In this document: positions 62,001 through 64,000 of the stretch, piece by piece
How the letters are laid out: each line of letters opens with the position of its first letter
Numbering within the stretch: position 1 is the stretch's first letter
From: Aphrophora alni
Taxonomy: Eukaryota > Arthropoda > Insecta > Hemiptera > Aphrophoridae
Direction of reading: 5' to 3'
NCBI GenBank assembly: GCA_963513935.1
Contig: OY740768.1
Location: 77,228,877 to 77,292,876 of the forward strand
Length of the DNA: 64,000 nt
Notes under the pieces: generated by a model
The model's database searches: none
Told to the model about the DNA's origin: nothing
The model's input: only the letters and a program-made list of their open reading frames with translations
Made by a program: the position numbers and the translations under genes

Positions 62001-62042
62001 GTCAGCAAGCAACAAAGTCCTAGGAAAGTTCCACCTCCTAAA
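19621..62042 (-). CDS. fbl: pantothenate kinase (fumble family), 3' part of gene
   Basis: This kinase phosphorylates pantothenate (vitamin B5) with ATP, the committed step of coenzyme A synthesis. Eukaryotic members act in the cytosol and, in some isoforms, in mitochondria or nucleus. Four minus-strand exons are visible: 62042-61866, 58905-58770, 25222-25109 and 19674-19621. They encode in order [15 protein letters not shown] (ATP-site glycine motif), [38 protein letters not shown] (in part), [20 protein letters not shown] and [14 protein letters not shown], the family's C-terminal order. All junctions have GT/AG sites and compatible phases (2, 0, 0). The N-terminal exons lie beyond 64000. 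One intron is about 33.5 kb and holds a whole gene on the other strand. Other introns carry Tigger, piggyBac and mariner insertions. Nothing suggests loss of function. Confidence 0.93.
19830..20660 (+). pseudogene. mariner-family transposase remnant
   Basis: Frameshifted plus-strand pieces follow the mariner order. [17 protein letters not shown] and YNHFKDGH near 19900-19985 are the N-terminal helix-turn-helix (usual AFGDDxxxxTQIKEWFNRFKNGR). [13 protein letters not shown] near 20295-20330 and then [12 protein letters not shown] near 20338-20375 match the KKAR...ML..FFD..GVVHHEY block. QASYSP and NLKYH-like pieces near 20557-20630 match the [17 protein letters not shown] region. Many stops occur. 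It sits just downstream of the penultimate pantothenate kinase intron's 3' end, inside that intron. The element is inactive and its termini were not identified. Confidence 0.55.
21330..22157 (+). pseudogene. Tigger/Jerky-like transposase pseudogene
   Basis: One frame runs from ATG at 21330 through three nonsense codons (TAA 21576, TGA 21987, TAG about 22089). The first part is a CENP-B-type helix-turn-helix ([19 protein letters not shown] then [13 protein letters not shown]). A second DNA-binding part follows ([15 protein letters not shown] through [15 protein letters not shown]), and then the start of the DDE catalytic domain. The first catalytic Asp of the usual DETGLNWK motif is replaced by His (CHETGLNWK). 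[16 protein letters not shown] and [13 protein letters not shown] follow. The frame resumes after the nested insertion at 24574 with [12 protein letters not shown] and soon ends, so the DNAPAH region is lost. The element is clearly inactive. Confidence 0.85.
22159..24569 (+). mobile_element. piggyBac-type (TTAA) non-autonomous element, copy A
   Basis: TTAA at 22155-22158 and 24570-24573 bounds 2411 bases that start CCCTCCATCTGG and end CTAGGG, the CCC...GGG ends expected for piggyBac-type elements. It interrupts the Tigger transposase codon for codon: reading across one TTAA copy keeps the frame ([10 protein letters not shown]). No transposase is encoded. The first kilobase is shared with three other copies in this window (minus strand near 25700-26528, plus strand from 29230, plus strand from 62600). 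The interior (23372-23527 and 23530-23702) holds two tandem copies of a roughly 160-base unit plus a third degenerate one. Confidence 0.82.
25051..25084. repeat. (TC)n microsatellite
   Basis: Pure TC dinucleotide run about 25 bases past the donor site of the 25109-25222 exon (minus-strand sense), inside the intron. Confidence 0.95.
25109..25222 (-). CDS. fbl: pantothenate kinase, penultimate coding exon
   Basis: On the minus strand the acceptor TTTCATTTCAG is followed by 38 codons reading [20 protein letters not shown], then GMDYW, and ending FLEHE before a GTATGC donor. VGNFLR and the KLLAY...FLEHEGYFGAVG continuation are family-diagnostic. It enters and leaves in phase 0. Confidence 0.93.
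25700..26528 (-). repeat. TTAA-family copy B, reverse orientation
   Basis: The reverse complement begins CTCTCCAACTGG after TTAA (26529-26532) and then follows copies A and D closely through the segments 'TTTGCAATTCAAC', 'GCATAATCATGC' and 'CACAAAACGTTATAAAT'. A subterminal hairpin (CGACCACTTTTTGCC and its complement) lies at about 26484-26512. One internal block is duplicated (25935-26015 and 26270-26355). The inner end is not defined. It is nested in the piggyBac element 25327-28056. Confidence 0.65.
26760..27990 (-). pseudogene. piggyBac transposase pseudogene, partly duplicated
   Basis: Minus-strand frames give, in order, TMIPFRGQL near 27340 (usual MVPFRGRL), [12 protein letters not shown], the block [17 protein letters not shown] near 27185-27130 (second catalytic Asp region, usual [11 protein letters not shown]), [12 protein letters not shown] and [12 protein letters not shown] near 26955-26915 (usual WKDKRDVxxLST). 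A second, diverged copy of the last part lies upstream at 27511-27851 in the same orientation. The middle of the protein and the C-terminal Cys-rich domain are not seen, and frameshifts are frequent. The family call is secure from the DNFYTS and DKR motifs. Confidence 0.8.
28343..28405 (+). repeat. solo pogo/Tigger-type terminal repeat
   Basis: TA followed by CAGTAGAACCTCATTAAGTT, then TGGCCCCC and GGATAATCTAGACTGAATTA. The start matches the termini at 60143 (CAGTAGAACCTTATTAAT) and, less well, the Tigger at 20842. The opposite end was not found nearby. Confidence 0.5.
28650..29225 (+). pseudogene. possible LINE ORF1-like remnant
   Basis: Near 28969-29190 an open stretch reads [17 protein letters not shown], and a shifted frame continues [16 protein letters not shown]. 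The pattern 'DYPxxxLTxexxxxxxxxL...GxLxVxCxxxxTxxWL' is one I associate with the first open reading frame of some insect non-LTR retrotransposons. The preceding part (28670-28960) is Lys/Ser-rich in changing frames. No reverse transcriptase follows, because a TTAA-type element begins at 29230. The family placement is weak. Confidence 0.35.
29230..30513 (+). repeat. TTAA-family copy C
   Basis: TTAA at 29226-29229 is followed by CCCTCTAACTG and by sequence matching copies A, B and D (e.g. AACATTTAGCCCAT near 29319 and AAAACGTTATAAATAAT near 29403). A candidate right end is TTAA at 30514-30517, preceded by a reverse-complemented CTCTTGAAACTG, giving 1284 bases. It has no coding capacity. The left end is secure and the right end is tentative. 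Confidence 0.6.
30545..31175 (+). mobile_element. piggyBac-type 5' end with first-exon transposase remnant
   Basis: TTAA at 30541-30544 precedes CCCTAGAAATCC, very like the canonical piggyBac terminus. Two direct copies of a roughly 22-base subterminal repeat (core GTCATAATATGCAACTCAT, first copy with CTCATA) follow near 30560 and 30604. Further in, plus-strand frames encode an acidic stretch ([19 protein letters not shown]) and then [14 protein letters not shown] near 31015-31165, typical of the acidic N-terminus of piggyBac transposases. A GTAAGA donor-like site follows GAG at 31161. The start of the frame is disrupted. No catalytic domain or right end is visible, so it looks truncated. Confidence 0.5.
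31176..32033. other. AT-rich intergenic (intronic) sequence
   Basis: No gene is seen. A perfect 9-base inverted pair (TGTTACCAG and CTGGTAACA) lies near 31554-31599, possibly a decayed small element. Confidence 0.35.
32034..32086. repeat. (TA)n microsatellite
   Basis: Uninterrupted TA dinucleotide run of about 53 bases. Confidence 0.95.
32176..32758 (+). mobile_element. possible Helitron, non-autonomous
   Basis: The right end (about 32731-32758) reads GGGCGAAGCCGCGACGGG, then AAATACTAG, followed by T. A small GGC-GAA-GCC hairpin and a CTAG terminus are the hallmark of many insect Helitron 3' ends. The left end is proposed at TC (32176), preceded by A, giving the expected A/T insertion context and a 583-base element starting TCTCTATATCTATAAC. 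It has no coding capacity. The 3' end is fairly convincing. The 5' end is a guess. Confidence 0.45.
32759..35270. other. AT-rich intronic sequence without recognised gene
   Basis: Part of the large pantothenate kinase intron. No splice-bounded open frame or repeat terminus was recognised on either strand. Confidence 0.4.
35271..35840 (+). mobile_element. hAT-type element, non-autonomous, with intact target duplication
   Basis: The ends are inverted: the left begins CAGTGGCGGATATACGGGG and the right, reverse-complemented, CAGTGGCGCATCTAGAATTT. An exact 8-base duplication TTTCATTC flanks it (35263-35270 and 35841-35848), as expected of the hAT superfamily, and CAGTGGCG is a common hAT terminus. 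The 570-base element contains a short open frame (35551-35739) whose part [19 protein letters not shown] resembles the N-terminal start of hAT transposases (xKRKQxxxxxFFxKxxK). It is therefore an internally deleted derivative rather than an unrelated MITE. The perfect duplication implies a fairly recent insertion. Confidence 0.85.
35849..39267. other. AT-rich intronic sequence, no recognised gene
   Basis: No exon is recognised. CAGGGCCGGCGCAAGAAG near 36166 resembles the terminus of a common hAT-like repeat, but no partner end was found. A run of about 15 G lies near 37624-37637. A relatively GC-rich patch lies at 38215-38570, with no recognisable product. Confidence 0.35.
39268..39592. mobile_element. 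325-bp TIR element (MITE) next to the recombinase gene 5' end
   Basis: Terminal inverted repeats of about 28 bases: the left begins CAGGGGTGCCCCGTAACTCT and the right, reverse-complemented, CAGAGTGTCCCGTAAATCTC. TA lies immediately outside both ends. The CAGGG-G start and TA target resemble the termini of the DD41D-type and foldback elements at 5613, 40485 and 53721. There is no coding capacity. It ends only tens of bases before the predicted 5' exon of the tyrosine recombinase gene. Confidence 0.75.
39650..39803 (+). other. predicted 5' untranslated exon of the tyrosine recombinase gene
   Basis: A strong donor (AAG then GTATGT at 39804) ends a comparatively GC-balanced stretch. The first coding exon starts exactly at ATG after an acceptor, so an upstream untranslated exon is required. 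Joining here gives AAG before ATG, with A at -3. In the frame of that ATG this exon contains TAG at 39780-39782, which supports the downstream ATG as the start. The transcription start is unknown, so the left limit is arbitrary. Confidence 0.4.
40485..41563. mobile_element. 1.08-kb foldback element
   Basis: The two halves are near-perfect inverted copies of about 480 bases (arms about 40485-40973 and 41086-41563) separated by about 110 bases. The ends read CAGGGTGTTCGCAAAATGT and its complement, with TA outside both. Each arm carries a CTGTCTGTCTGTCTGTATGTG block. Terminal and subterminal motifs match the DD41D-type remnant at 5613, so it is probably a palindromic non-autonomous derivative of that family. 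It lies in the first intron of the recombinase gene. Confidence 0.88.
42074..42194 (+). CDS. tyrosine recombinase gene, coding exon 1
   Basis: The acceptor CCTATTTCAG abuts ATG. The exon encodes 40 residues (starting [12 protein letters not shown], ending FERCSSLT) and ends in phase 1 before GTTAGT. The ATG was chosen because the predicted upstream exon has an in-frame stop. No domain is recognised. Confidence 0.65.
42074..51448 (+). CDS. Crypton-like tyrosine recombinase with DM14-like, zinc-finger and Myb-like domains
   Basis: Five coding exons (42074-42194, 43126-43320, 43597-43683, 44599-44849, 49121-51448) join with GT/AG sites in phases 1, 1, 1 and 0 to 993 codons. In order the protein has a DM14-like segment (about 139-193), a C2H2 finger (about 266-284), a C2HC finger (360-379), a linker, a tyrosine recombinase domain (about 640-815) and a Myb/SANT-like domain (about 916-973). 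Catalytic candidates are Arg in LIRRRP (653-655), Lys in [10 protein letters not shown] (710), Arg in GLRHH (778), His in LGH (804) and Tyr in HKLHY (813). Arg-His and His-Tyr spacings of 26 and 9 resemble XerD. The first His of HxxR is Asn. Such enzymes cut and rejoin DNA through a phosphotyrosine. The intact frame among dead transposons suggests selection, recent arrival, or both. The gene is nested in a pantothenate kinase intron, on the opposite strand. Exact family unknown. Confidence 0.82.
43126..43320 (+). CDS. tyrosine recombinase gene, coding exon 2
   Basis: The acceptor TTTTTAACAG and donor GTAAGG bound 195 bases in phase 1/1. It encodes an acidic, Ser-rich stretch ([17 protein letters not shown], later [13 protein letters not shown]), probably disordered. 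The splice phase exactly matches exon 1. Confidence 0.75.
43597..43683 (+). CDS. tyrosine recombinase gene, coding exon 3
   Basis: The acceptor TTTGTTCTAG and donor GTGAGT bound 87 bases in phase 1/1. It encodes a basic segment ([18 protein letters not shown]) that could act as a nuclear localisation signal. Confidence 0.7.
44599..44849 (+). CDS. tyrosine recombinase gene, coding exon 4 with DM14-like segment
   Basis: The acceptor ATTTTTGCAG and donor GTAAGT bound 251 bases, phase 1 in and 0 out. The product contains [19 protein letters not shown], then [17 protein letters not shown], then [16 protein letters not shown]. This follows the DM14 pattern of CC2D1/Lgd proteins (RLxxYxxAxxxAKxxGD...ARRxxR...E...xxxGxxVxxxxLPxPP). 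DM14 repeats in CC2D1 proteins bind ESCRT-III subunits. Whether this one does is unknown. Confidence 0.8.
46088..46201. repeat. left copy of about 115-bp direct repeat flanking a LINE
   Basis: Nearly identical to 47978-48092, starting AAAATAAGC and ending CACTTTTAAA. It lies immediately outside the LINE insertion and is best read as an unusually long target-site duplication. Confidence 0.85.
46202..47977 (-). pseudogene. 5'-truncated non-LTR retrotransposon (CR1/L2-like reverse transcriptase)
   Basis: Minus-strand frames give the palm part of a LINE reverse transcriptase: [21 protein letters not shown] near 47940-47880 in part, then YADDIVIL near 47826-47803 (catalytic Asp pair intact), [13 protein letters not shown] near 47625-47585 and YSSQVWGY near 47445. 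The pattern [15 protein letters not shown] near 47365-47325 and a WYQEWKVLG tail near 47160 are typical of CR1/L2-like elements. Endonuclease and fingers are missing (5' truncation), and frameshifts split the frame. The 3' tail lies near 46202 and reads as an A/T-rich repeat. It sits in the last intron of the recombinase gene, opposite to it. Confidence 0.82.
47978..48092. repeat. right copy of about 115-bp direct repeat flanking a LINE
   Basis: Partner of 46088-46201, with a handful of substitutions and small indels, consistent with divergence after the insertion. Confidence 0.85.
49121..51448 (+). CDS. tyrosine recombinase gene, last coding exon (zinc fingers, recombinase, Myb-like)
   Basis: The acceptor TTTTTATTTCAG abuts an uninterrupted 775-codon frame. 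Within it are C48-C51-H61-H66 and C142-C145-H157-C161 finger-like clusters, with an N-terminal basic/acidic linker before them. A helical middle follows, then the recombinase core with RRR at 435-437, GKGWKEMVP at 488-496, GLRHH at 558-562, LGH at 584-586 and Tyr at 595. A Ser/Glu-rich linker precedes a Myb/SANT-like segment starting RQRWTDEE (697-704) and ending about 755. Although it begins with ATG, the upstream exons join in phase, so this ATG is probably internal. A shorter isoform starting here is possible. Confidence 0.9.
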   Translation: MKKNVNFPKRETQRVGRVSKELETETESQVKLPRSNEGKKPPRKENYCIECKKTIKEFCKHYEKVHRYTSEGRKLNELNKIEDITLRKKLKMKITDNLRKIGNAELSKANANESFFKGGDAEVVPVKRSFKEIANQLNTVQCSHCEGFYRRRKFSQHLRRCPKISTSTGEIVELEGNVEALKKHALPILQSVEGASQELMREVIQIMKPRTAKDVALRDPLIMKYASEFHKTRRASFQHVYVSRVIIDLAKIVMRMQEIEGENIHCLEDVLNPAYFNSLVRCILQEGGYDLEAGTVEKCGLNNRLRSHIKGAAQTAKKEAFAEEYMEYNGGPSKNPRQNAVSLRKKMKHFLKILEEKWANEIGRIFDMAAKQSRSEKEPKLAAEEDIIKTCQYVSSQYKIIIKELEDTPCGTPEKQNKYNVLLDMLITHIMCLIRRRPVDFKRGKNVHFERLEKQDDLICEIKNSKNMKLSDDDLKLCNKFTIFYVPGKGWKEMVPIALTKLMKEAMDAIQRNKKFVGITSDNLFVRANNRLINPRECLRKITKNLALRKPLDMSGNGLRHHAGTFSKLHSAHPQYQDYLASALGHTLHIHKLHYEMPTSITQKLIVCPVLYNMTKPLNKRQEISTPIHKKQVVDNLPVFANSPQVDVNLLQELHETPEKDICISKEMNSDLNYEESDTSFSSTENNIPFKKRKILRQRWTDEEKMVIYQGFGDDILQCKQPSRSTIIEFFNTHRDTFKNRTIDTLVAFLHNKCLRKQKNVTPEVKKFLLHTQKE
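51449..53720 (+). other. 3' untranslated region and intron sequence
   Basis: AT-rich, with no further exon recognised. AATAAA at 52075-52080 is the first canonical polyadenylation signal I would favour for the recombinase transcript, with earlier ATTAAA near 51600 as an alternative. Near 53653-53693 there are two TCATCAGAAT motifs also found at 32150. Confidence 0.4.
53721..55273 (-). mobile_element. DD41D-type (rosa/Visitor-like) transposon with about 395-bp TIRs, deleted
   Basis: The terminal inverted repeats at 53721-54117 and 54879-55273 are almost identical over about 395 bases, beginning CAGGGTGACAATTAAGTCTG. TA abuts both outer ends (53719-53720 and 55274-55275). Between them lies one internally deleted transposase on the minus strand. 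TIRs this long are unusual for IS630/Tc1-mariner elements. TIR divergence of only a few percent suggests a fairly recent insertion. It lies in the large pantothenate kinase intron, downstream of the recombinase gene. Confidence 0.9.
54072..54627 (-). pseudogene. DD41D-type transposase, internally deleted
   Basis: The N-terminus starts at ATG 54627 ([20 protein letters not shown], then [13 protein letters not shown]). It then jumps in a different frame at about 54520 to [20 protein letters not shown], so a deletion removed most of the helix-turn-helix part and the first catalytic Asp. The rest is intact: [30 protein letters not shown] and [15 protein letters not shown]. The second and third acidic residues have 41 residues between them, as in DD41D (rosa/Visitor) transposases. 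The last 15 or so codons (to FEHFL) lie inside the left TIR. The protein cannot be active but could bind nothing known. Confidence 0.88.
55274..56253. other. AT-rich intronic sequence
   Basis: No gene is recognised. A roughly 35-base unit (core TTTAGTACAGATTTATTAAATT) occurs twice at 56166-56200 and 56224-56257, just before the LINE remnant. It is possibly part of that element's 5' region. Confidence 0.35.
56254..57740 (+). pseudogene. Jockey-clade LINE reverse transcriptase/RNase H remnant
   Basis: Plus-strand fragments appear in the canonical order. A degenerate RPISLTSFLLKTMER equivalent lies near 56480-56530. LDIQGMFDN lies at 56645-56671 (first catalytic Asp block). AYADDIMVF lies near 56893-56919 (catalytic Asp pair), followed by [16 protein letters not shown] near 56990-57035. 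A thumb block ([17 protein letters not shown]) lies near 57230-57285. A C-terminal HLNTMGL...CRLCNQ...[10 protein letters not shown] zinc knuckle lies near 57600-57693. Multiple stops break it. The 5' part (ORF1, endonuclease) was not identified. It is in the large pantothenate kinase intron. Confidence 0.8.
57741..58769. other. intronic sequence without recognised gene
   Basis: Sequence from 57741 to about 58500 is somewhat less AT-rich and may be more of the LINE 3' region, but I recognise no domain. It leads up to the pantothenate kinase exon ending at 58770. Confidence 0.35.
58770..58905 (-). CDS. fbl: pantothenate kinase coding exon
   Basis: The minus-strand exon after an AACTATACTGTATAG-like acceptor context encodes (S)[18 protein letters not shown], then [19 protein letters not shown], then ALNEKIDK, and ends at a GTGACT donor. 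[22 protein letters not shown] is highly conserved in eukaryotic pantothenate kinases. Phase 2 in, phase 0 out. Confidence 0.95.
60143..60215 (+). repeat. solo pogo/Tigger-type terminal repeat
   Basis: TA then CAGTAGAACCTTATTAATCT and GGACCGCATTAACCCAGACT. Same terminal family as 28343. No partner end was found before the next exon. Confidence 0.5.
60486..61758 (+). mobile_element. mariner element, full length but inactive
   Basis: The terminal inverted repeats share GCAATTAAATAACCG (left near 60493-60507, right complement near 61734-61749). TA lies at 60484-60485 and 61759-61760. The 1273-base length is normal for mariner. It contains a disrupted DD34D transposase on the plus strand. It is inserted in the pantothenate kinase intron between exons 61866-62042 and 58770-58905, opposite to the gene. 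Confidence 0.82.
60664..61698 (+). pseudogene. mariner DD34D transposase pseudogene
   Basis: It starts at ATG 60664 with a stop at the fourth codon. Next comes a clear stretch [21 protein letters not shown], followed in part by LLTQEHKE (60805-61038). The middle is frameshifted: the first catalytic motif has lost residues ([14 protein letters not shown] for the usual VITGDESWFFxYDPETK). An A/T slippage run near 61228-61243 disrupts the second motif region. The end is good: [11 protein letters not shown] and [11 protein letters not shown] (61381-61497), with 34 residues between the two Asp. The C-terminal [19 protein letters not shown] follows in another frame. Family certain, activity excluded. 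Confidence 0.88.
61866..62042 (-). CDS. fbl: pantothenate kinase coding exon with GGGTF motif
   Basis: On the minus strand an ATTTCAG acceptor precedes 177 bases encoding [20 protein letters not shown], then [20 protein letters not shown], then [18 protein letters not shown]. It ends in phase 2 at GTGAGT. GGGTFxGLxxLLTGC and DIYGGxYxxxxLPG are signature motifs of the pantothenate kinase fold. Upstream exons are outside the window. Confidence 0.95.
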
Positions 62043-62599
62043 CTGAAATTGATCGTTTATTTTCTTTAGAGAGAGTTAATTTACCTATCAAGTAATACAT
62101 TTTATCAACACTGCTACAAAAGTTAACCCTAAAAGTAATTAAAAACCATATTAAGTCATTAAAAACTTTTCTTTAGGAAGGAAACAGCACTTATACAGTC
62201 ACTCACATGAAGCAATGGAAATTTTTGATAGTTGTCAGATTTTAATAGATTTTGCCATTAATCACTTAGCTAAGACTTCAAGTCCCTAACCTTCAAATTA
62301 TTGTGTAATTTTATTGTTTGAGTAGACTATAGTGAACATATTCTGTTCTTTTAAGCAGCACAATTGTATAGATTTACAAGAACTAAAAGAACAAAGCTTG
62401 TGTGCATGACCAAGCTACCACACCCCCATTTTTCCCCATTACCCTGTTGTACTTCTCCTAGCTATGCTTTCATTCACATCTCTGCTTCACTAAATATCAT
62501 CTAAGTTTATTGTTTTTAAACAGGGAGAGTCATTATAGACATGTAATATTTCACGCATTAAAATAAAGGAAAGAGTTCCAGTAAACATATTGTACTTAA

Positions 62600-63480
62600 C
62601 CCTCCAACTGTTAAAGGCCCAAAACCGTACCCATTCTCCGGACAAGTTGGCTATAAAACACATATTTTGCAATTCAACATTTCGCCCACTTAGAATCGTC
62701 CTATTGCAATAAAAAAAATAGTGTTGGAAAGCTAATTATCCGTAGATACATAATCATGCAAAAAAAATACCACAAAAGTTATAAATAATATTCCAAAAAT
62801 TGCTGAATTTCACGTATTTTTGATGTGTAACGTCAAATATTTGCGGTAACAATTTGTAAACAAAACTAACGTCATGTTTGTCTAATATTCTTAATTTGAC
62901 ATTTCTGTCAAATTGATCAAACATAACACTGTTCCATAGATCGTTTCTTTCTCATTCAATCTGTGGTTTTCATTTGTTTCTAGGTGAAATAGTTTTTATT
63001 ATATAAAAATTAAACAAAATCAAGAATTTTAACTCCTTTTTACACGCTAAAAATTACATTTTTTGCAATTCAACTTTTATCCTAGTAGATATTATATTAT
63101 CGAAATGTATTCTATACCATTGAAAATGTAATTTTTTAATCTTTCATAACCAAGTTTAGAAAATTTTATATAACGTGTAGTAGAGAAATAAGACTAGACT
63201 GAAGTTTACCTTGTTAGCGCTAGATTGCGACAGTTTCTCGCGGCGAGTTTTATATAGAAAAGATCACCTATATGTTCATATATTTTTTCGAAATGGTAAA
63301 ACTTGTCCAAATGTTACAAGTTGACAATATTATATAGTATTTTTCTTCCTCTTTCGAACTATGAAGACGAAATCATCCTAATTTATATAGTTTACGAGTT
63401 ATATCCATTCTAGGAAATGATCCTCTGAACTTTCAGACCGGTTTGCGATATTCAGTGTCTAGACAGTCTTGAAGAATCCG
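62600..63480 (+). repeat. TTAA-family copy D
   Basis: TTAA at 62596-62599 precedes CCCTCCAACTG, and the next 850 bases follow copy A closely (shared landmarks TTTGCAATTCAACATTTCGC, ATAATCATGCAAAA, GAAATGTATT, TTGACAATATTATATAGTAT). The right end was not found before 64000. No coding capacity. It lies in a pantothenate kinase intron upstream of the exon at 62042. Confidence 0.75.
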
Positions 63481-63732
63481 ATCTTTATTTTTATACAATC
63501 TTGTCGTTTTTGATATAACTGTAAAGAGGAGGTTTCAATGTTTAACCTTGTATTTGAAACACATCTGTACAAGGAAAAATACAAAGGCTGTAGTACTTTA
63601 TAAAACGTAGAATAACCTCAAATTTGTTACTTCGATCTCGCAAGATTTTTGCCGATGTGGAAATTTCAATGTGCAATAGCTTTGTGTTTTTATAGTGAAT
63701 ATAAGTTTCACTAAGTGATTTTTTTATTATAA

Positions 63733-63993
63733 TTTGTTTATACAACTTAAAATAAATGTGTCAATGTTTGTAGAGTGTAGTTATGAGTGATAATTCATAT
63801 TTTCGGCCTAGTCTAGCCAAATCTTGTACTAGTCAGACCTAGTTCTAGATTTGCTATTGGAACTTTTAGTTTCAAGAAACCATTTATTTATTATAATATG
63901 TATATACATAATATATAAATGTATATACAACTTATAATAAATGTGTCAATGTTTGTAGAGTGTATTTATTAGTGATATTTCATATTTTTGGTT
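63733..63993 (+). repeat. two direct copies of a roughly 75-bp unit
   Basis: The segments at about 63736-63810 and 63923-63993 share ATAAATGTGTCAATGTTTG, then TAGAGTGTA and GTGATA...TCATATTTT, about 185 bases apart. They may be internal repeats of the TTAA-type copy D, similar to the tandem units inside copy A. Confidence 0.55.
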
Positions 63994-64000
63994 TTTTTTT

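Noticed and set aside
1..64000. CRISPR arrays, operons or prokaryotic signals
   Set aside because: Spliced genes, TA/TTAA transposons and LINEs show a eukaryotic genome, and no regularly spaced repeats were seen.

Overview
The window is eukaryotic and very AT-rich. Genes are split by long introns, and intergenic DNA is full of decayed transposons. The element mix (mariner, DD41D-type IS630/Tc1-mariner elements, Tigger/pogo, several piggyBac types, hAT, Jockey-like and CR1/L2-like LINEs, a possible Helitron) and the insect-like pantothenate kinase point to an arthropod, most likely an insect. I cannot name the species.

Host gene 1 is a pantothenate kinase (fumble family) on the minus strand. 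Four coding exons at 62042-61866, 58905-58770, 25222-25109 and 19674-19621 encode its C-terminal part including the stop. The upstream exons lie beyond 64000. One intron is about 33.5 kb (25223-58769).

Gene 2 lies inside that intron on the opposite strand. Five coding exons (42074-42194, 43126-43320, 43597-43683, 44599-44849, 49121-51448) join in phase to give a predicted 993-residue protein. It has a DM14-like segment, two small zinc fingers, a tyrosine-recombinase catalytic domain and a C-terminal Myb/SANT-like domain. This is the most interesting object here: an intact, multi-exon, Crypton-like tyrosine recombinase that is either a domesticated host gene or an intron-containing mobile element. 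A 5' untranslated exon is predicted to end at 39803. A small TIR element (39268-39592) and a 1.08-kb foldback element (40485-41563) sit at its 5' side. A 5'-truncated LINE flanked by about 115-bp direct repeats sits in its last intron.

Layout. 1-5.6 kb: two weak candidate exons of an unidentified plus-strand gene and a mariner remnant. 5.6-8.9 kb: a DD41D-type transposase fragment and a broken piggyBac. 9-19.6 kb: mostly featureless AT-rich DNA with a few relics and simple repeats. 19.6-25.2 kb: the last pantothenate kinase exons, with a Tigger element in the intron that is itself split by a TTAA-flanked piggyBac-type insertion. 25.3-31.2 kb: a piggyBac cluster. 32-36 kb: a possible Helitron and a hAT element with a perfect 8-bp target duplication. 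39-52.1 kb: the tyrosine recombinase gene. 53.7-55.3 kb: a deleted DD41D element with roughly 395-bp TIRs. 56.2-57.8 kb: a Jockey-like LINE. 60.5-61.8 kb: a mariner in a pantothenate kinase intron. 62.6 kb to the end: another copy of the TTAA-flanked family.

Apart from the two host genes, nearly every coding-like stretch is a broken transposase or reverse transcriptase. No CRISPR array, operon, rRNA or convincing tRNA gene was seen. Boundaries come from reading the sequence by eye, and family names from recalled motifs, so no database search stands behind them.
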